Source of the DNA: an uncultured Clostridium sp.
GTDB taxonomy: Bacteria > Bacillota > Clostridia > Clostridiales > Clostridiaceae
DNA length: 64,000 nucleotides
Direction: 5' to 3'
Assembly: GCF_934754925.1 (NCBI RefSeq)
Contig: NZ_CAKVJA010000005.1
Coordinates: forward strand, 1 to 64,000
The position numbers and the translations under genes are program-made. The notes beneath the pieces were generated by a model, which was not told the DNA's origin, searched no databases, and saw only the letters and a program-made list of their open reading frames with translations. Shown in pieces: positions 9,619 to 18,174 of the stretch. Position 1 is the stretch's first letter; each line of letters starts with the position of its first letter.

Positions 9619-10161
9619 TTGAAGAAATTTATTTGTACTGTATGTGGATATGTCCATGAAGGAGATACTCCTCCAGAAGTCTGTCCAATATGTAAAGCAC
9701 CTGCTAGTAAATTTGAAGAAATGAGTGGAGAACTACAATGGGCTGATGAGCATAGAGTTGGTATCTGCGATGGCATAGATCCAGAAATTATTGAAGGTTT
9801 AAGAGCTAACTTTAATGGTGAATGTACTGAAGTTGGTATGTACTTAGCTATGTCTCGTGTAGCTGATCGTGAAGGATATCCAGAAATAGCAGAAGCATAT
9901 AAAAGAATTGCATATGAGGAAGCTGATCATGCTAGCAAATTTGCAGAAATCTTAGGTGAAGTAGTTACTGCAAGCAGTAAAGCTAACTTAAGTGCAAGAG
10001 TTGAAGCAGAATTTGGTGCATGTGATGGAAAGAAAAAGCTTGCAGCATTAGCTAAAAAACATAATTTAGATGCCATTCATGATACTGTCCACGAAATGTG
10101 TAAAGACGAAGCAAGACATGGAAGAGCATTTAAGGGATTATTGGACAGATATTTTAGTTAG
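9619..10161 (+). CDS. rbr: Reverse rubrerythrin (N-terminal rubredoxin domain)
   Basis: 180 residues, starting at TTG behind a consensus AAAGGAGGT. The rubredoxin-type iron site is N-terminal (CTVCGY and CPIC), the reverse of classical rubrerythrin. It is followed by the four-helix diiron domain with ligand motifs ECTEVGMY, EEADH and DEARH. Reverse rubrerythrins of clostridia reduce H2O2 and O2 with electrons from NADH through redox partners and are strongly induced by air. A DUF1540 gene follows 33 bases downstream, probably in the same transcript. Confidence 0.93.
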   Translation: MKKFICTVCGYVHEGDTPPEVCPICKAPASKFEEMSGELQWADEHRVGICDGIDPEIIEGLRANFNGECTEVGMYLAMSRVADREGYPEIAEAYKRIAYEEADHASKFAEILGEVVTASSKANLSARVEAEFGACDGKKKLAALAKKHNLDAIHDTVHEMCKDEARHGRAFKGLLDRYFS

Positions 10162-10194
10162 TTACTAATTTTATTGTTGAAAGGAGATTTATAA

Positions 10195-10506
10195 ATGCAA
10201 AAAATTAATTGTGACGTAAATAATTGTTCTCATAATAAATCTGGTATATGTTATTCTAATCGTGTTGACATAGCTAGTTCATCATCTACTGATAACGATA
10301 CTTGCTGTGGATCATTTTTAGATAAGAGACACTATAGTGATTTAACAAATAACACTAATAGCTCTGGTTGTTGTGATTGTTTAATATGTAAGGCAACAGA
10401 ATGCATACATAATGAAAACTGCAATTGTAATCTTTCCTCCATAAATGTATCAGGATCTCGTGCTAATATATACACCGAAACTTGTTGCGAAAGTTTTGAA
10501 AAATAG
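10195..10506 (+). CDS. DUF1540 protein with two Cys-rich repeats
   Basis: 103 residues with 15 cysteines in two DUF1540-type units (about 3-45 and 58-101). Each has the pattern C-x4-C-x6-C and ends in a CC pair (DTCCGSF and ETCCESF). The spacing suggests metal binding or redox activity, but the family function is unknown. A GAAAGGAG site precedes the ATG. The position directly after reverse rubrerythrin suggests a role in oxygen or metal stress; that is inference from context. Confidence 0.82.
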   Translation: MQKINCDVNNCSHNKSGICYSNRVDIASSSSTDNDTCCGSFLDKRHYSDLTNNTNSSGCCDCLICKATECIHNENCNCNLSSINVSGSRANIYTETCCESFEK

Positions 10507-10511
10507 ATTTT

Positions 10512-10547
10512 ATGGCAAATAGATTAAACTTCTAATCTATTTGCCAT
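10512..10547. terminator. Terminator between rbr-DUF1540 and the TPR gene
   Basis: Perfect 15-bp stem (ATGGCAAATAGATTA and its complement), loop AACTTC, immediately after the DUF1540 stop and facing the convergent TPR gene. Confidence 0.85.
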
Positions 10548-10558
10548 TTATATGTACA

Positions 10559-11437
10559 TTAAAATTCTTTACTTTTTTCTAATTCTAAAATTAAGTTCTT
10601 AATTTCTATATTATTAGGATTCTCTCTTAAAACCTCTTTAAAATATTCAATTGCATCTTTATTTCTACCTTGTCTTAGTAACTCGAAAGCATATTCTTCT
10701 ATTATTCTATTATCTTCTGGCTCTAAAGAGTTTGCTTTAACTAAATATTCTTCTACTACATCAAAGTTATTAAGCTCCTTATTACAAATTGCTATTCCAA
10801 AATAATTTTCTCCATCATTCTCATTTATATCTATTGCTTTATTAAAATATTCAATTGCTTTATTAAATCTTTTATGATTGGCTTCATATACTGCCAAACC
10901 AGTATAAGATCTTGAGCACTCCTTATTTGCTTCTATTGATTCTATGAAGGCTTCCCTAGCTATTTCTGGATTATTTAAATTTACTAAATATGTCCATCCA
11001 ATAATACATTTCAAATCAGATAATACCCTATTATCACATTCATAATTTTCCATATAATCAACACATCTATTTATGGCATCCTCGTATAAGCCCTCTCTTA
11101 TATCTAATTCAATTAAAAAGGTATTTGCTAAATATTGCTCCTCTTCTTCCATTAATACTCTCTCAAAGCATCTTCTACTTTCTACATAAAGCCCTAAGCT
11201 AAGTAATGCCTCTCCCTTTACGTTATATCCATATACAATATAGTCGCAACCTAAATCAAAAGCTAAGTCTATAGCAGCAATTGCATCTTCAAAAAAGCCC
11301 TGAATTAAATAACAATGAGCTGTATATAATAAATATTCTGGATTCCCACTTTTTTTAAATCCATCACTACTATATTTTAATGCTTCTTGAACGTCATATA
11401 TTAATATTTCATTAAATATCTCTTCTATATTCTCCAT
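10559..11437 (-). CDS. Tetratricopeptide-repeat protein
   Basis: 292 residues, almost entirely helical, with about six to seven TPR units. The clearest are near 160-260 (SYTGLAVYEANHKRFNKAIEY and NYFGIAICNKELNNFDVVEEY). TPRs form a superhelical scaffold for protein-protein contacts. There is no signal peptide, membrane segment or catalytic domain, so it is probably a cytoplasmic adaptor with an unknown partner. It stands alone between two terminators. Confidence 0.82.
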   Translation of the reverse strand: MENIEEIFNEILIYDVQEALKYSSDGFKKSGNPEYLLYTAHCYLIQGFFEDAIAAIDLAFDLGCDYIVYGYNVKGEALLSLGLYVESRRCFERVLMEEEEQYLANTFLIELDIREGLYEDAINRCVDYMENYECDNRVLSDLKCIIGWTYLVNLNNPEIAREAFIESIEANKECSRSYTGLAVYEANHKRFNKAIEYFNKAIDINENDGENYFGIAICNKELNNFDVVEEYLVKANSLEPEDNRIIEEYAFELLRQGRNKDAIEYFKEVLRENPNNIEIKNLILELEKSKEF

Positions 11438-11525
11438 TTTTTATCTTCCTTATCTAAAATATTTTATTATTATTCTTGCCATAAATTCATTTTATTAACT
11501 TGTATATATTAATTATTAAATAAAA

Positions 11526-11553
11526 TTTGGAGCCTCAAAAAGATAGCTCCAAA
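11526..11553 (-). terminator. Terminator of the PHP gene
   Basis: 8-bp stem TTTGGAGC/GCTCCAAA; the minus strand continues into AAATTTTATTT. It lies 15 bases beyond the PHP-domain gene stop. Confidence 0.65.
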
Positions 11554-11567
11554 GTTAAATGTATAAT

Positions 11568-12347
11568 TTAAATTTTAAACTCTGTATTTTTATCGTATGT
11601 TTGAGATTTTGATAAATATCGTTTTAATATCTTAGAAGAAAATATTTTAAACTTTAGTGCAGAATCTATTTCAATTGTATAATCACCTTTTATTATACAC
11701 TCCCTTAATTCATTTATAGTTGAACATTCCTTATTTAAGCTAGTATATATTCCTCCAAGTTGAATAGGGGTATGACTATCACTTCCTGTAATAATATTAA
11801 GCCCTAACTCTTGAGATAAATTAATTAATTCATCTCTAGCAATACTTTCACCTTTTTTAAATATATCCTTTCCATTTAAGTCTAAAGCATCTAATCGCTT
11901 TAACAACTCATGTGACTGATTACATAATTTATGTCCTCTTCTACATGGGTGTGCTCCAATCTTTAATAAGTTAAATATATCTGCTTGATCTAATAAGTCT
12001 TCTAAATCTATTAAATTGTCTTTTTCTCTAAATTCTTTTAATAGTTCATAAATATCAGTAATACTATCTCTCTCACCAGCTAAAATTACATGGCCCTTAT
12101 TTTTAATACTAACTTCCATTGCTGGAAATACTGATATACCTTCTACAATATATCTATCTCCTTCATAAATGAAATTATTTTCTAAAAAGTCATAAATAAC
12201 AAGAAAATCTTTTGCATTGAAGTGTTCACAGAGAATTATTCCATTTAGGCCATTACTTTTTGCAAAATATATTTCGTTCATAAAAAACTCTTTATTAAAA
12301 TCTTTTCTTTTGCTTAGTAATCCATGGACATGAAAATCCATATTCAT
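11568..12347 (-). CDS. PHP-domain metal-dependent phosphoesterase
   Basis: 259 residues. The metal-ligand motifs of the PHP fold are all present: DFHVHG at the N-terminus, CEHFN near 41, GAHPCRRGH near 138 and GSDSHT near 190. PHP enzymes hydrolyse phosphate esters such as nucleoside 3',5'-bisphosphates or histidinol phosphate, or act as nucleases; the substrate here is not evident. Domain and length fit a free-standing PHP enzyme. The start has AAGGGTG ten bases upstream. It is not in an operon with a recognisable pathway. Confidence 0.82.
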   Translation of the reverse strand: MNMDFHVHGLLSKRKDFNKEFFMNEIYFAKSNGLNGIILCEHFNAKDFLVIYDFLENNFIYEGDRYIVEGISVFPAMEVSIKNKGHVILAGERDSITDIYELLKEFREKDNLIDLEDLLDQADIFNLLKIGAHPCRRGHKLCNQSHELLKRLDALDLNGKDIFKKGESIARDELINLSQELGLNIITGSDSHTPIQLGGIYTSLNKECSTINELRECIIKGDYTIEIDSALKFKIFSSKILKRYLSKSQTYDKNTEFKI

Positions 12348-12460
12348 TTATTTTTCACACCCTTATTTTATTCCCAATATTGCTGAAGGTAATCTAATTA
12401 CCCTATATTTATTAATATATTAAGATTGTATCTTTTATGTTAATTAGTAATTAAAAATTT

Positions 12461-13210
12461 TTAATATTTTACTTCTTTCATACAAAGTCCTTTTGCCGGT
12501 GCTTTTTCGGCTAATTCACTTCTACTTTTTTCTTCTAATAGCTCTTTTACTTTTATAGGTTCAATTTCTCCCTTTGCAACCTTTATTAAAGTTCCACTTA
12601 AAATTCTAACCATATTTAACAAGAATCCATTTCCATTATATTCAATTTTTATAATGTTATCTTCTTCAGTAATAGTTATATAGTTTATTGTTCTTACAGT
12701 TGATTTTTTAGATTTATCTTTTACACCACTAAAGCTTTTAAAATCATGAGTTCCTATTAAATATTTACTTGCTTCTCTCATTTTTTCTATATTTAACTTT
12801 CCCTCAACATGATAAGCATATTTTTTCAAAAATACATTTGCAAATCTATTATTATCAATAGTATATACGTAAGTCTTTGATATTACATTTAATCTTGAGT
12901 GAAATCTATCACTAGCTTCACTTAATGATGTTACTGATATATCTTCTGGTAAAAACTCATGTAAATATTTAGATATATCAGGTAGCTTTTTTTCACTATT
13001 AGTCTTAAAATTTGCTATGTATTTATCTGCATGAACCCCAGCATCAGTTCTACCACAACCAATTACTTGTATCTCTTCTCCTGTCATTTTAGATAATACT
13101 TTTTCAATTTTATCTTGTATGGTTGATACACTAGTTCCCTTTATATTTTGTTTTTGCCATCCCTTATATCTTGACCCATCATATTGAATAGTCATTTTTA
13201 TATTTCTCAT
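12461..13210 (-). CDS. truA: tRNA pseudouridine synthase A
   Basis: 249 residues, usual TruA length. It converts U38-U40 in the tRNA anticodon arm to pseudouridine. The catalytic aspartate is Asp56 in CGRTDAGVHA; the N-terminal MTIQYDGSRYKGWQ and the FLLNMVRI motif near residue 200 are also typical. It lies 26 bases after an unknown gene and probably shares its transcript. In clostridia one truA usually sits by the ribosomal-protein operon; this location suggests a second copy, which cannot be tested here. Confidence 0.93.
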   Translation of the reverse strand: MRNIKMTIQYDGSRYKGWQKQNIKGTSVSTIQDKIEKVLSKMTGEEIQVIGCGRTDAGVHADKYIANFKTNSEKKLPDISKYLHEFLPEDISVTSLSEASDRFHSRLNVISKTYVYTIDNNRFANVFLKKYAYHVEGKLNIEKMREASKYLIGTHDFKSFSGVKDKSKKSTVRTINYITITEEDNIIKIEYNGNGFLLNMVRILSGTLIKVAKGEIEPIKVKELLEEKSRSELAEKAPAKGLCMKEVKY

Positions 13211-13236
13211 ACTTAGTCTCTCTTTTCTTTAATTTT

Positions 13237-13842
13237 TTATCTTTTTTTTAGTTTGAAACCTTCTTTATAACTAACAACTTTTACATCAAGTACATTTAAT
13301 AACTTCTCTAAGCTTTTAACTTGATTTATGTATTCAATTTTTCCACTCTTAAGTAAATTATTTATATTCTTAATAATATCCGCTTTCTCTTCTTCTCCTA
13401 ATCTTCTTTTAGTTTTAATTACAACTCTATTTATAAAAGTTAATGTTTCCCAAATTTGCTCATTTGTTATTTTATTAAAATCATTTATTACTCTTGTATA
13501 TCCAACTCTTCTATTATTAGGTGGATAAGCTTCTTTAAAGAATTCTAAAAAGTAGTTTATTTCTCTAGGATCTTTATTTTCAACATATTTTCCAAGTCCA
13601 GATTTTAATTGATTTTTTAAATACATAATAGTATTAGCTTTTACTATTGTATTCATTTCTTCTATACTCTTATAAATTATAGTATATATTTCTTGAGTCT
13701 TATTAGCTTCTAACCCGTCTTTAGCTAATGGCTTTATTATTTCTATAGCTTCTAGTATGTTCTTTTTAGAATTTAATTCTTTAGGAAATAGTTTATGTAA
13801 AATTTCTCTTCCAGTAAGTTCATTTAAATTATTTTCTTCCAT
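13237..13842 (-). CDS. Uncharacterised helical protein upstream of truA
   Basis: 201 residues, hydrophilic and largely alpha-helical by composition, with no signal peptide, membrane segment or motif that I recognise. A basic C-terminus (FKLKKR) ends the protein. An AGGA site lies eight bases before the ATG. The short distance to truA suggests co-transcription. No function is proposed. Confidence 0.7.
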   Translation of the reverse strand: MEENNLNELTGREILHKLFPKELNSKKNILEAIEIIKPLAKDGLEANKTQEIYTIIYKSIEEMNTIVKANTIMYLKNQLKSGLGKYVENKDPREINYFLEFFKEAYPPNNRRVGYTRVINDFNKITNEQIWETLTFINRVVIKTKRRLGEEEKADIIKNINNLLKSGKIEYINQVKSLEKLLNVLDVKVVSYKEGFKLKKR

Positions 13843-13882
13843 CCTTTGTATCCTGCCTTAATTTTAATTTTCTTTTATTAAT

Positions 13883-13925
13883 AAATATTGATATAATACT
13901 TTATAAAACTATCATATCAATATTT
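13883..13925. terminator. AT-rich inverted repeat, possible terminator of the M19 gene
   Basis: 12-bp stem AAATATTGATAT/ATATCAATATTT with a 19-base loop, in the 240-base spacer between the dipeptidase stop and the next gene. It has no strong T run, so terminator activity is uncertain. Nothing else stands out in this spacer. Confidence 0.4.
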
Positions 13926-14083
13926 AAATTTATATTAAAGTTTTAATTTATAAATGTCTACTTCTATTTAATAAATCTTCATTATATTCTTCATGTTTTT
14001 TATTAATCCAACCTTTAAATAAAATAATTTTTTAATATCTATTACTTAAGTTCATCACTCTTCATCCTATTAAACATTATCTA

Positions 14084-15094
14084 TTACAATAATTCCTTAT
14101 ATAGGTTAATTATATTCTTATAAAATATTTTTTCCACTTCATCATAAGTAAATCCACTTTTTAATAGTGCCTGTGCTAATAATTGAATTTTTGAAGCATC
14201 ATTAATTTCCAATGTACTTTGTATACCATCAAAATCTGTTCCTAAAGCAAGCACATCTATTCCACCAACATTTTTAATATGCTTAATATGCTTTACTAAA
14301 TCCTCTATATAAGTAAATGTTAAACCAGTATGTGGTGTAGGTTTAACAAAGTCTGAACAAAAATTTATCCCAGTTAAACCACCTTTATTTGCTAATTTCC
14401 TTATCATATCATCAGTTAAATTTCTAACAGAATTTGTAACAGCTCTTGCATTGCTATGACTTGCTACAAATGGTTTTTTACTATATTTTAAAACATCATA
14501 AAATCCAGCATCAGATAAGTGAGAAACATCTACTATAACTCCTAAATTCTCCATTTCTCTTACTAGCTCTACTCCAAAAGCAGTAAGACCAAATTCTGTA
14601 TTTGGAGTAGCTAAATCAGGTCTTTTAGTAATATTACCACAAGTATCTATCTTAATCTTAAAATTAGGAAAACCAACACCATTTATATGATTCCATGTTA
14701 ATGTTATAAGTCTAACACCTTGATTATAAACTGTTCTTAAATTTTCTAACGATCCCTCAAGAGCTCCTGCATCTTCTATTGTTAATAATGCTCCTATTTT
14801 ATTTTCCCTTTCACATATACATATATCTTTATATGAATATACTGGTTTAATAATCTCTTTATTATCTTCTAGTTCTTTATAATAAACATCTATCATTTCC
14901 TGCAAAGTTTTATAAGGATTTTTATGTTTTTTTATATCTATAAACATTGCAAAATTTTGTAGTAAATACTCTCCTTTAGTTAACTTACTTATATCTACAT
15001 GAAAATTATTTTCTTTCAATTTATAGTTATTACCCAAAAGTCCATTTTCATAAATTTCTCCAATAGTGTCACAGTGCATGTCAGCAACCTTCAT
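14084..15094 (-). CDS. Membrane-dipeptidase family protein (peptidase M19)
   Basis: 336 residues. Zinc-site motifs of the renal-dipeptidase family are visible: ADMHCDT at the N-terminus, a conserved Glu in LLTIEDAGAL, VDVSHLSDAGF, FVASHSNARAV and ALGTDFDG. M19 enzymes hydrolyse dipeptides, some with D-amino acids. No signal peptide is seen, so it is a cytoplasmic member, probably recycling dietary or cell-wall dipeptides. GGAGGG lies upstream of the ATG. Single-gene unit. Confidence 0.9.
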   Translation of the reverse strand: MKVADMHCDTIGEIYENGLLGNNYKLKENNFHVDISKLTKGEYLLQNFAMFIDIKKHKNPYKTLQEMIDVYYKELEDNKEIIKPVYSYKDICICERENKIGALLTIEDAGALEGSLENLRTVYNQGVRLITLTWNHINGVGFPNFKIKIDTCGNITKRPDLATPNTEFGLTAFGVELVREMENLGVIVDVSHLSDAGFYDVLKYSKKPFVASHSNARAVTNSVRNLTDDMIRKLANKGGLTGINFCSDFVKPTPHTGLTFTYIEDLVKHIKHIKNVGGIDVLALGTDFDGIQSTLEINDASKIQLLAQALLKSGFTYDEVEKIFYKNIINLYKELL

Positions 15095-15156
15095 TCTCTT
15101 TTCCCTCCAAAATTAAATTATATTAAATTATATCATATATAATTTAATATGAAAAA

Positions 15157-15180
15157 AGTGGCAAACCTATGCTTGCCACT
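15157..15180 (-). terminator. Terminator of the gene at 15206
   Basis: 8-bp GC-containing stem AGTGGCAA/TTGCCACT with an 8-base loop, followed on the minus strand by TTTTTTC. Confidence 0.88.
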
Positions 15181-15205
15181 AGAAACTTACTCAATCTATG
15201 AGGTA

Positions 15206-15613
15206 TTATATTAATTTTTCTATTACTTCAGATGGTGCTGGAACAGTAAAGATTAAATCTTCATCAATTCTTACTTTACACTCTTCCTTACTTTCTTGAA
15301 TCTTGTCTATTGATAATCCACCAATATTAACTTCCTTAAACTTTGTAGGTGAAACCTCAACCTTAAATAAAGTATCTTTAATCCCAGTAATTTTTAAATC
15401 CATTTGCCCACCATCATTCTTAACTTTTAAGCCAATGATGTTATTACCTTTTAAAGTCTTTTCATCAGTTGGAGCATAATCTACCTCTACTTTTCCTGTA
15501 ATTGTGATAAATCCTCCACTTAATTTTCTTTTTACTAATAAGCTTACGTTATACTTATTAGAAATTTCACTTAATAAATTTCCCAATTTATATACTGTTA
15601 ATTCATGTACCAT
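15206..15613 (-). CDS. Uncharacterised small beta-rich protein
   Basis: 135 residues with no signal peptide or membrane segment. Alternating hydrophobic residues in the middle (ITITGKVEVDY, MDLKITGI) suggest a mainly beta fold. I do not recognise the family. AAAGGA lies ten bases before the ATG, and its own terminator follows, so it is a monocistronic gene. No function is proposed. Confidence 0.7.
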   Translation of the reverse strand: MVHELTVYKLGNLLSEISNKYNVSLLVKRKLSGGFITITGKVEVDYAPTDEKTLKGNNIIGLKVKNDGGQMDLKITGIKDTLFKVEVSPTKFKEVNIGGLSIDKIQESKEECKVRIDEDLIFTVPAPSEVIEKLI

Positions 15614-15767
15614 AATAATTATTCCTTTTCTATAGTTATATATATACTTATTATACTACATAATTACTATATTATTACAAACAATTTCTTCTGATTTTAC
15701 ATTTACCCATTGCATGTACTCATGAATGTACTGTTTAAATTTTAATTATTCAAAAGCTAGCTAAAAT

Positions 15768-17492
15768 CTATTGTAGCGCTGATATTATTGACTCACCAAC
15801 CTTATTTATCAACTCATTAATATCCTTTTCTGTCATACTTTCATCACCAATATTAATAAATAATGCTTTTTTAGATAAATGTAAATTAAAATTATTTATT
15901 CCATCATTATAAGTTACTATTTTTACTTTAACTCCTCTATTTTCAAGTTCCTTACTAACAACTTCAGCAAATCTTAAGTTTTCTTTATAGTTTATACTAC
16001 CCTTTGATAAATCAATTATTATATCTTCTGTATCTTCAGTTTCCTCCTCACTATCTAATCTATGAACATCTACTAATACATAATCTAAATAGTTTTCAAT
16101 ATTTTCTTTTATAGTATTTTCAGAATTCATATATGATTCTGTATAAATTTGAGGTTCTTTACATTGTAAAAATGTAGAATTTACATTTAATTCATTTAAC
16201 TTATTATTTAATGCTATACCTGCATCCACTACAGAATATCCATCTTTATATTCTTCATTAGCATGTGAATTATAAATAACAACATTATTTAAAGAATTAA
16301 CCTTTGCTTCGCTAATATCATTATTAGCTACATTATCTTCTAAAATAATATCATTTCCTTTTACAATTCCAAGATTAGCATTTTTCTCACTATTTTTAAT
16401 ATTAGAATTGCTTTCTTCTACTTTATTAACTTTACTGCTTAATGTAATAGCTCCTAACATTATCACTACTACTGCCCCTACTATTATTTTACTAATACTA
16501 ACCTTTTTATTTTCACCAATCATTTTAATTCTCTCCTTTAATCTTTTTTTATCACTAATCATGGAAGTTGTTCCTAAAATATTCTTAGTACCATCTATAT
16601 AACTAAGAACATTAATAATTGTATAACCATAATACAATCTTTCTTTTTTATTTAGTTTTGAAACTACCATATTATCACAAGCTATTTCTAAATCTTCTTG
16701 CATAGTGTTTAAAGCAAAGAATATTATAGGATTAAACCAATATACAACTTTTAATAAATATATAATCAAAGTTAACAGAACATCTTTTCTTTTATAATGA
16801 CATAACTCATGAAGAATTATATATCTTAACTCATCATCACTTACATTATTAAATATATTTTGTGGAATTAAAATTCTTGGTTTTATAACTCCATACAAAG
16901 CTGGACTACTAATATTACTTACTACTAGTATTTCTATATTTCTTCTTATATTTAATAATCTTAAGCAATTTTCTAATATGTTAAAGGATTCTCTACTATA
17001 CCTGCATATCATATCATTTCTTATCTTAAATAACTTATAATATGAAATTACTGCAAAGCTTATTAAAATTAATATTCCTCCTATCCATATTATAATTAAG
17101 ATAGTTTTTATATTAATATATTGATTTATATTTTTATTATTTTGTATAGGTGATTCAATAATATTACTTTGAATTTCTGATGAGTTTTTTATAGAATTAT
17201 TTATCGTGTTAGTATTTAGATTTGTTTTAGAATTATTTATTATCACTTTACCATCATATGAAGGGGAGACGTCTACTTTATTAAATATATTATAGATACT
17301 TATTTTACTCTCAGGACCATATGGAATTATAAGCTTAATAACTACTAATAACCACATAAAATATAAAATATTAATCCCAAAAGTTTTTTTGATTACAGGT
17401 CTTAAAATTAAAATAATACAAGCTAATATACTAGCCATTAATGATATTTGAAAAACCCTCTCTAATATACTTATTATCCTTATAAAGTTCAC
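15768..17492 (-). CDS. BlaR1/MecR1-type M56 metalloprotease receptor with a SpoIIP-like C-terminal domain
   Basis: 574 residues, GTG start. Four membrane segments enclose an M56 zinc-protease domain with H228ELCH232 and a downstream EDLEIACD ligand segment; a final membrane segment lies near residues 335-355. M56 receptors cleave a BlaI repressor when an outside ligand binds. Instead of a penicillin-binding sensor, the outer part (about 405-574) resembles SpoIIP, the sporulation amidase/lytic transglycosylase. His410 and Glu413 (NSHANEEY), His477 (DVHR) and the final ALFINIG strand match SpoIIP motifs. The last conserved Glu is replaced by Asn547, so it may bind peptidoglycan without cutting it. 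Divergent from its blaI partner. Confidence 0.82.
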   Translation of the reverse strand: MNFIRIISILERVFQISLMASILACIILILRPVIKKTFGINILYFMWLLVVIKLIIPYGPESKISIYNIFNKVDVSPSYDGKVIINNSKTNLNTNTINNSIKNSSEIQSNIIESPIQNNKNINQYINIKTILIIIWIGGILILISFAVISYYKLFKIRNDMICRYSRESFNILENCLRLLNIRRNIEILVVSNISSPALYGVIKPRILIPQNIFNNVSDDELRYIILHELCHYKRKDVLLTLIIYLLKVVYWFNPIIFFALNTMQEDLEIACDNMVVSKLNKKERLYYGYTIINVLSYIDGTKNILGTTSMISDKKRLKERIKMIGENKKVSISKIIVGAVVVIMLGAITLSSKVNKVEESNSNIKNSEKNANLGIVKGNDIILEDNVANNDISEAKVNSLNNVVIYNSHANEEYKDGYSVVDAGIALNNKLNELNVNSTFLQCKEPQIYTESYMNSENTIKENIENYLDYVLVDVHRLDSEEETEDTEDIIIDLSKGSINYKENLRFAEVVSKELENRGVKVKIVTYNDGINNFNLHLSKKALFINIGDESMTEKDINELINKVGESIISALQ

Positions 17493-17506
17493 CCCCCTTT
17501 TTTAAA

Positions 17507-17518
17507 TTACAATTGTAA
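17507..17518. promoter_or_regulatory. BlaI-type operator 1 (protease side)
   Basis: Perfect 12-bp palindrome TTACAATTGTAA, extendable to 14 bp, 15 bases before the M56 gene start. It fits the TACA-n2-TGTA operator of BlaI/MecI repressors. Confidence 0.8.
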
Positions 17519-17532
17519 TCTGTATCTTCAGT

Positions 17533-17544
17533 TTACACCTGTAA
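17533..17544. promoter_or_regulatory. BlaI-type operator 2 (protease side)
   Basis: TTACACCTGTAA, the same TTACA-n2-TGTAA core, with its centre 26 bp from that of operator 1 (about 2.5 helical turns). Confidence 0.8.
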
Positions 17545-17648
17545 TCAACAATAGTCAATATTATTTGTTATTTTTTAATTTATTTTTATTAATAATACTT
17601 TCTCTATATACTTAACAATATTATGATTTATGTATATTTATTATTATA

Positions 17649-17677
17649 TTGACAATTTCAATTTACAAATGTAAACT
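17649..17677 (+). promoter_or_regulatory. blaI promoter
   Basis: TTGACA at 17649-17654 and TAAACT at 17672-17677, 17 bases apart, directly upstream of the blaI-type gene. Operator 3 lies within the spacer and touches the -10 box, as expected for autorepression. Confidence 0.65.
17663..17674. promoter_or_regulatory. BlaI-type operator 3 (repressor side)
   Basis: TTACAAATGTAA, the third copy of the TTACA-n2-TGTAA palindrome, inside the blaI promoter. A weaker related dyad, ATTACG/CGTGAT, lies at 17689-17702. Confidence 0.8.
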
Positions 17678-17718
17678 TAAATTATAAATTACGGTCGTGA
17701 TCAAAAGAGGTGTTAATA

Positions 17719-18105
17719 TTGAATAAATTACCTAAAATATCTGATTCGGAATGGGAAGTTATGAAAATAATATGGCAAAATGATTCCATACCTTCAACAA
17801 AGATAATAAATGAATTACAAGAAAAAACTAACTGGAAAGCTTCTACCATTAAAACATTAATTAATAGACTATTAAATAAAGAAGCTATTAGTTTTACTAA
17901 GAAAGGTAAGGAATATTATTACTTTTCAATTGTTTCTGAAGAAGAGTGTATTAGAGAAGAAAGCGAAAGTTTCTTAAATAAAGTGTTTAATGGTTCTTTA
18001 AACTCAATGGTTGTTAATTTTGTTAAGTCTCAAAAACTCACAAAAGATGAAATAGACGAATTGCGAGCTATTTTAAATAACTCTCATTCTGAAGATGAAA
18101 AATAA
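17719..18105 (+). CDS. BlaI/MecI-family repressor
   Basis: 128 residues from TTG 17719, which has AGAGGTG six bases upstream. The GTG at 17710 overlaps that site and is unlikely to be used. The product begins MNKLPKISDSEWEVMKIIW, the characteristic BlaI winged-helix start, followed by WKASTIKTLINRLLNK (recognition helix) and a C-terminal dimerisation helix region. BlaI dimers repress their own gene and the divergent protease gene until the M56 receptor inactivates them. Three matching operators lie in the spacer. Targets elsewhere in the genome are likely but unseen. Confidence 0.92.
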   Translation: MNKLPKISDSEWEVMKIIWQNDSIPSTKIINELQEKTNWKASTIKTLINRLLNKEAISFTKKGKEYYYFSIVSEEECIREESESFLNKVFNGSLNSMVVNFVKSQKLTKDEIDELRAILNNSHSEDEK

Positions 18106-18106
18106 A

Positions 18107-18150
18107 TTACTTTAGATGGGATGTCACAGCAATAATTAAAGTAACATCCC
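18107..18150. other. Overlapping inverted repeats between blaI and cutC
   Basis: TTACTTTA (18107-18114) can pair with TAAAGTAA (18137-18144), and GGGATGT (18118-18124) with ACATCCC (18144-18150). The two stems are interleaved, so they are alternative or form a pseudoknot. Probably a weak terminator of the convergent genes. Confidence 0.4.
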
Positions 18151-18174
18151 CTAGTAATATTTTATAATATAATA

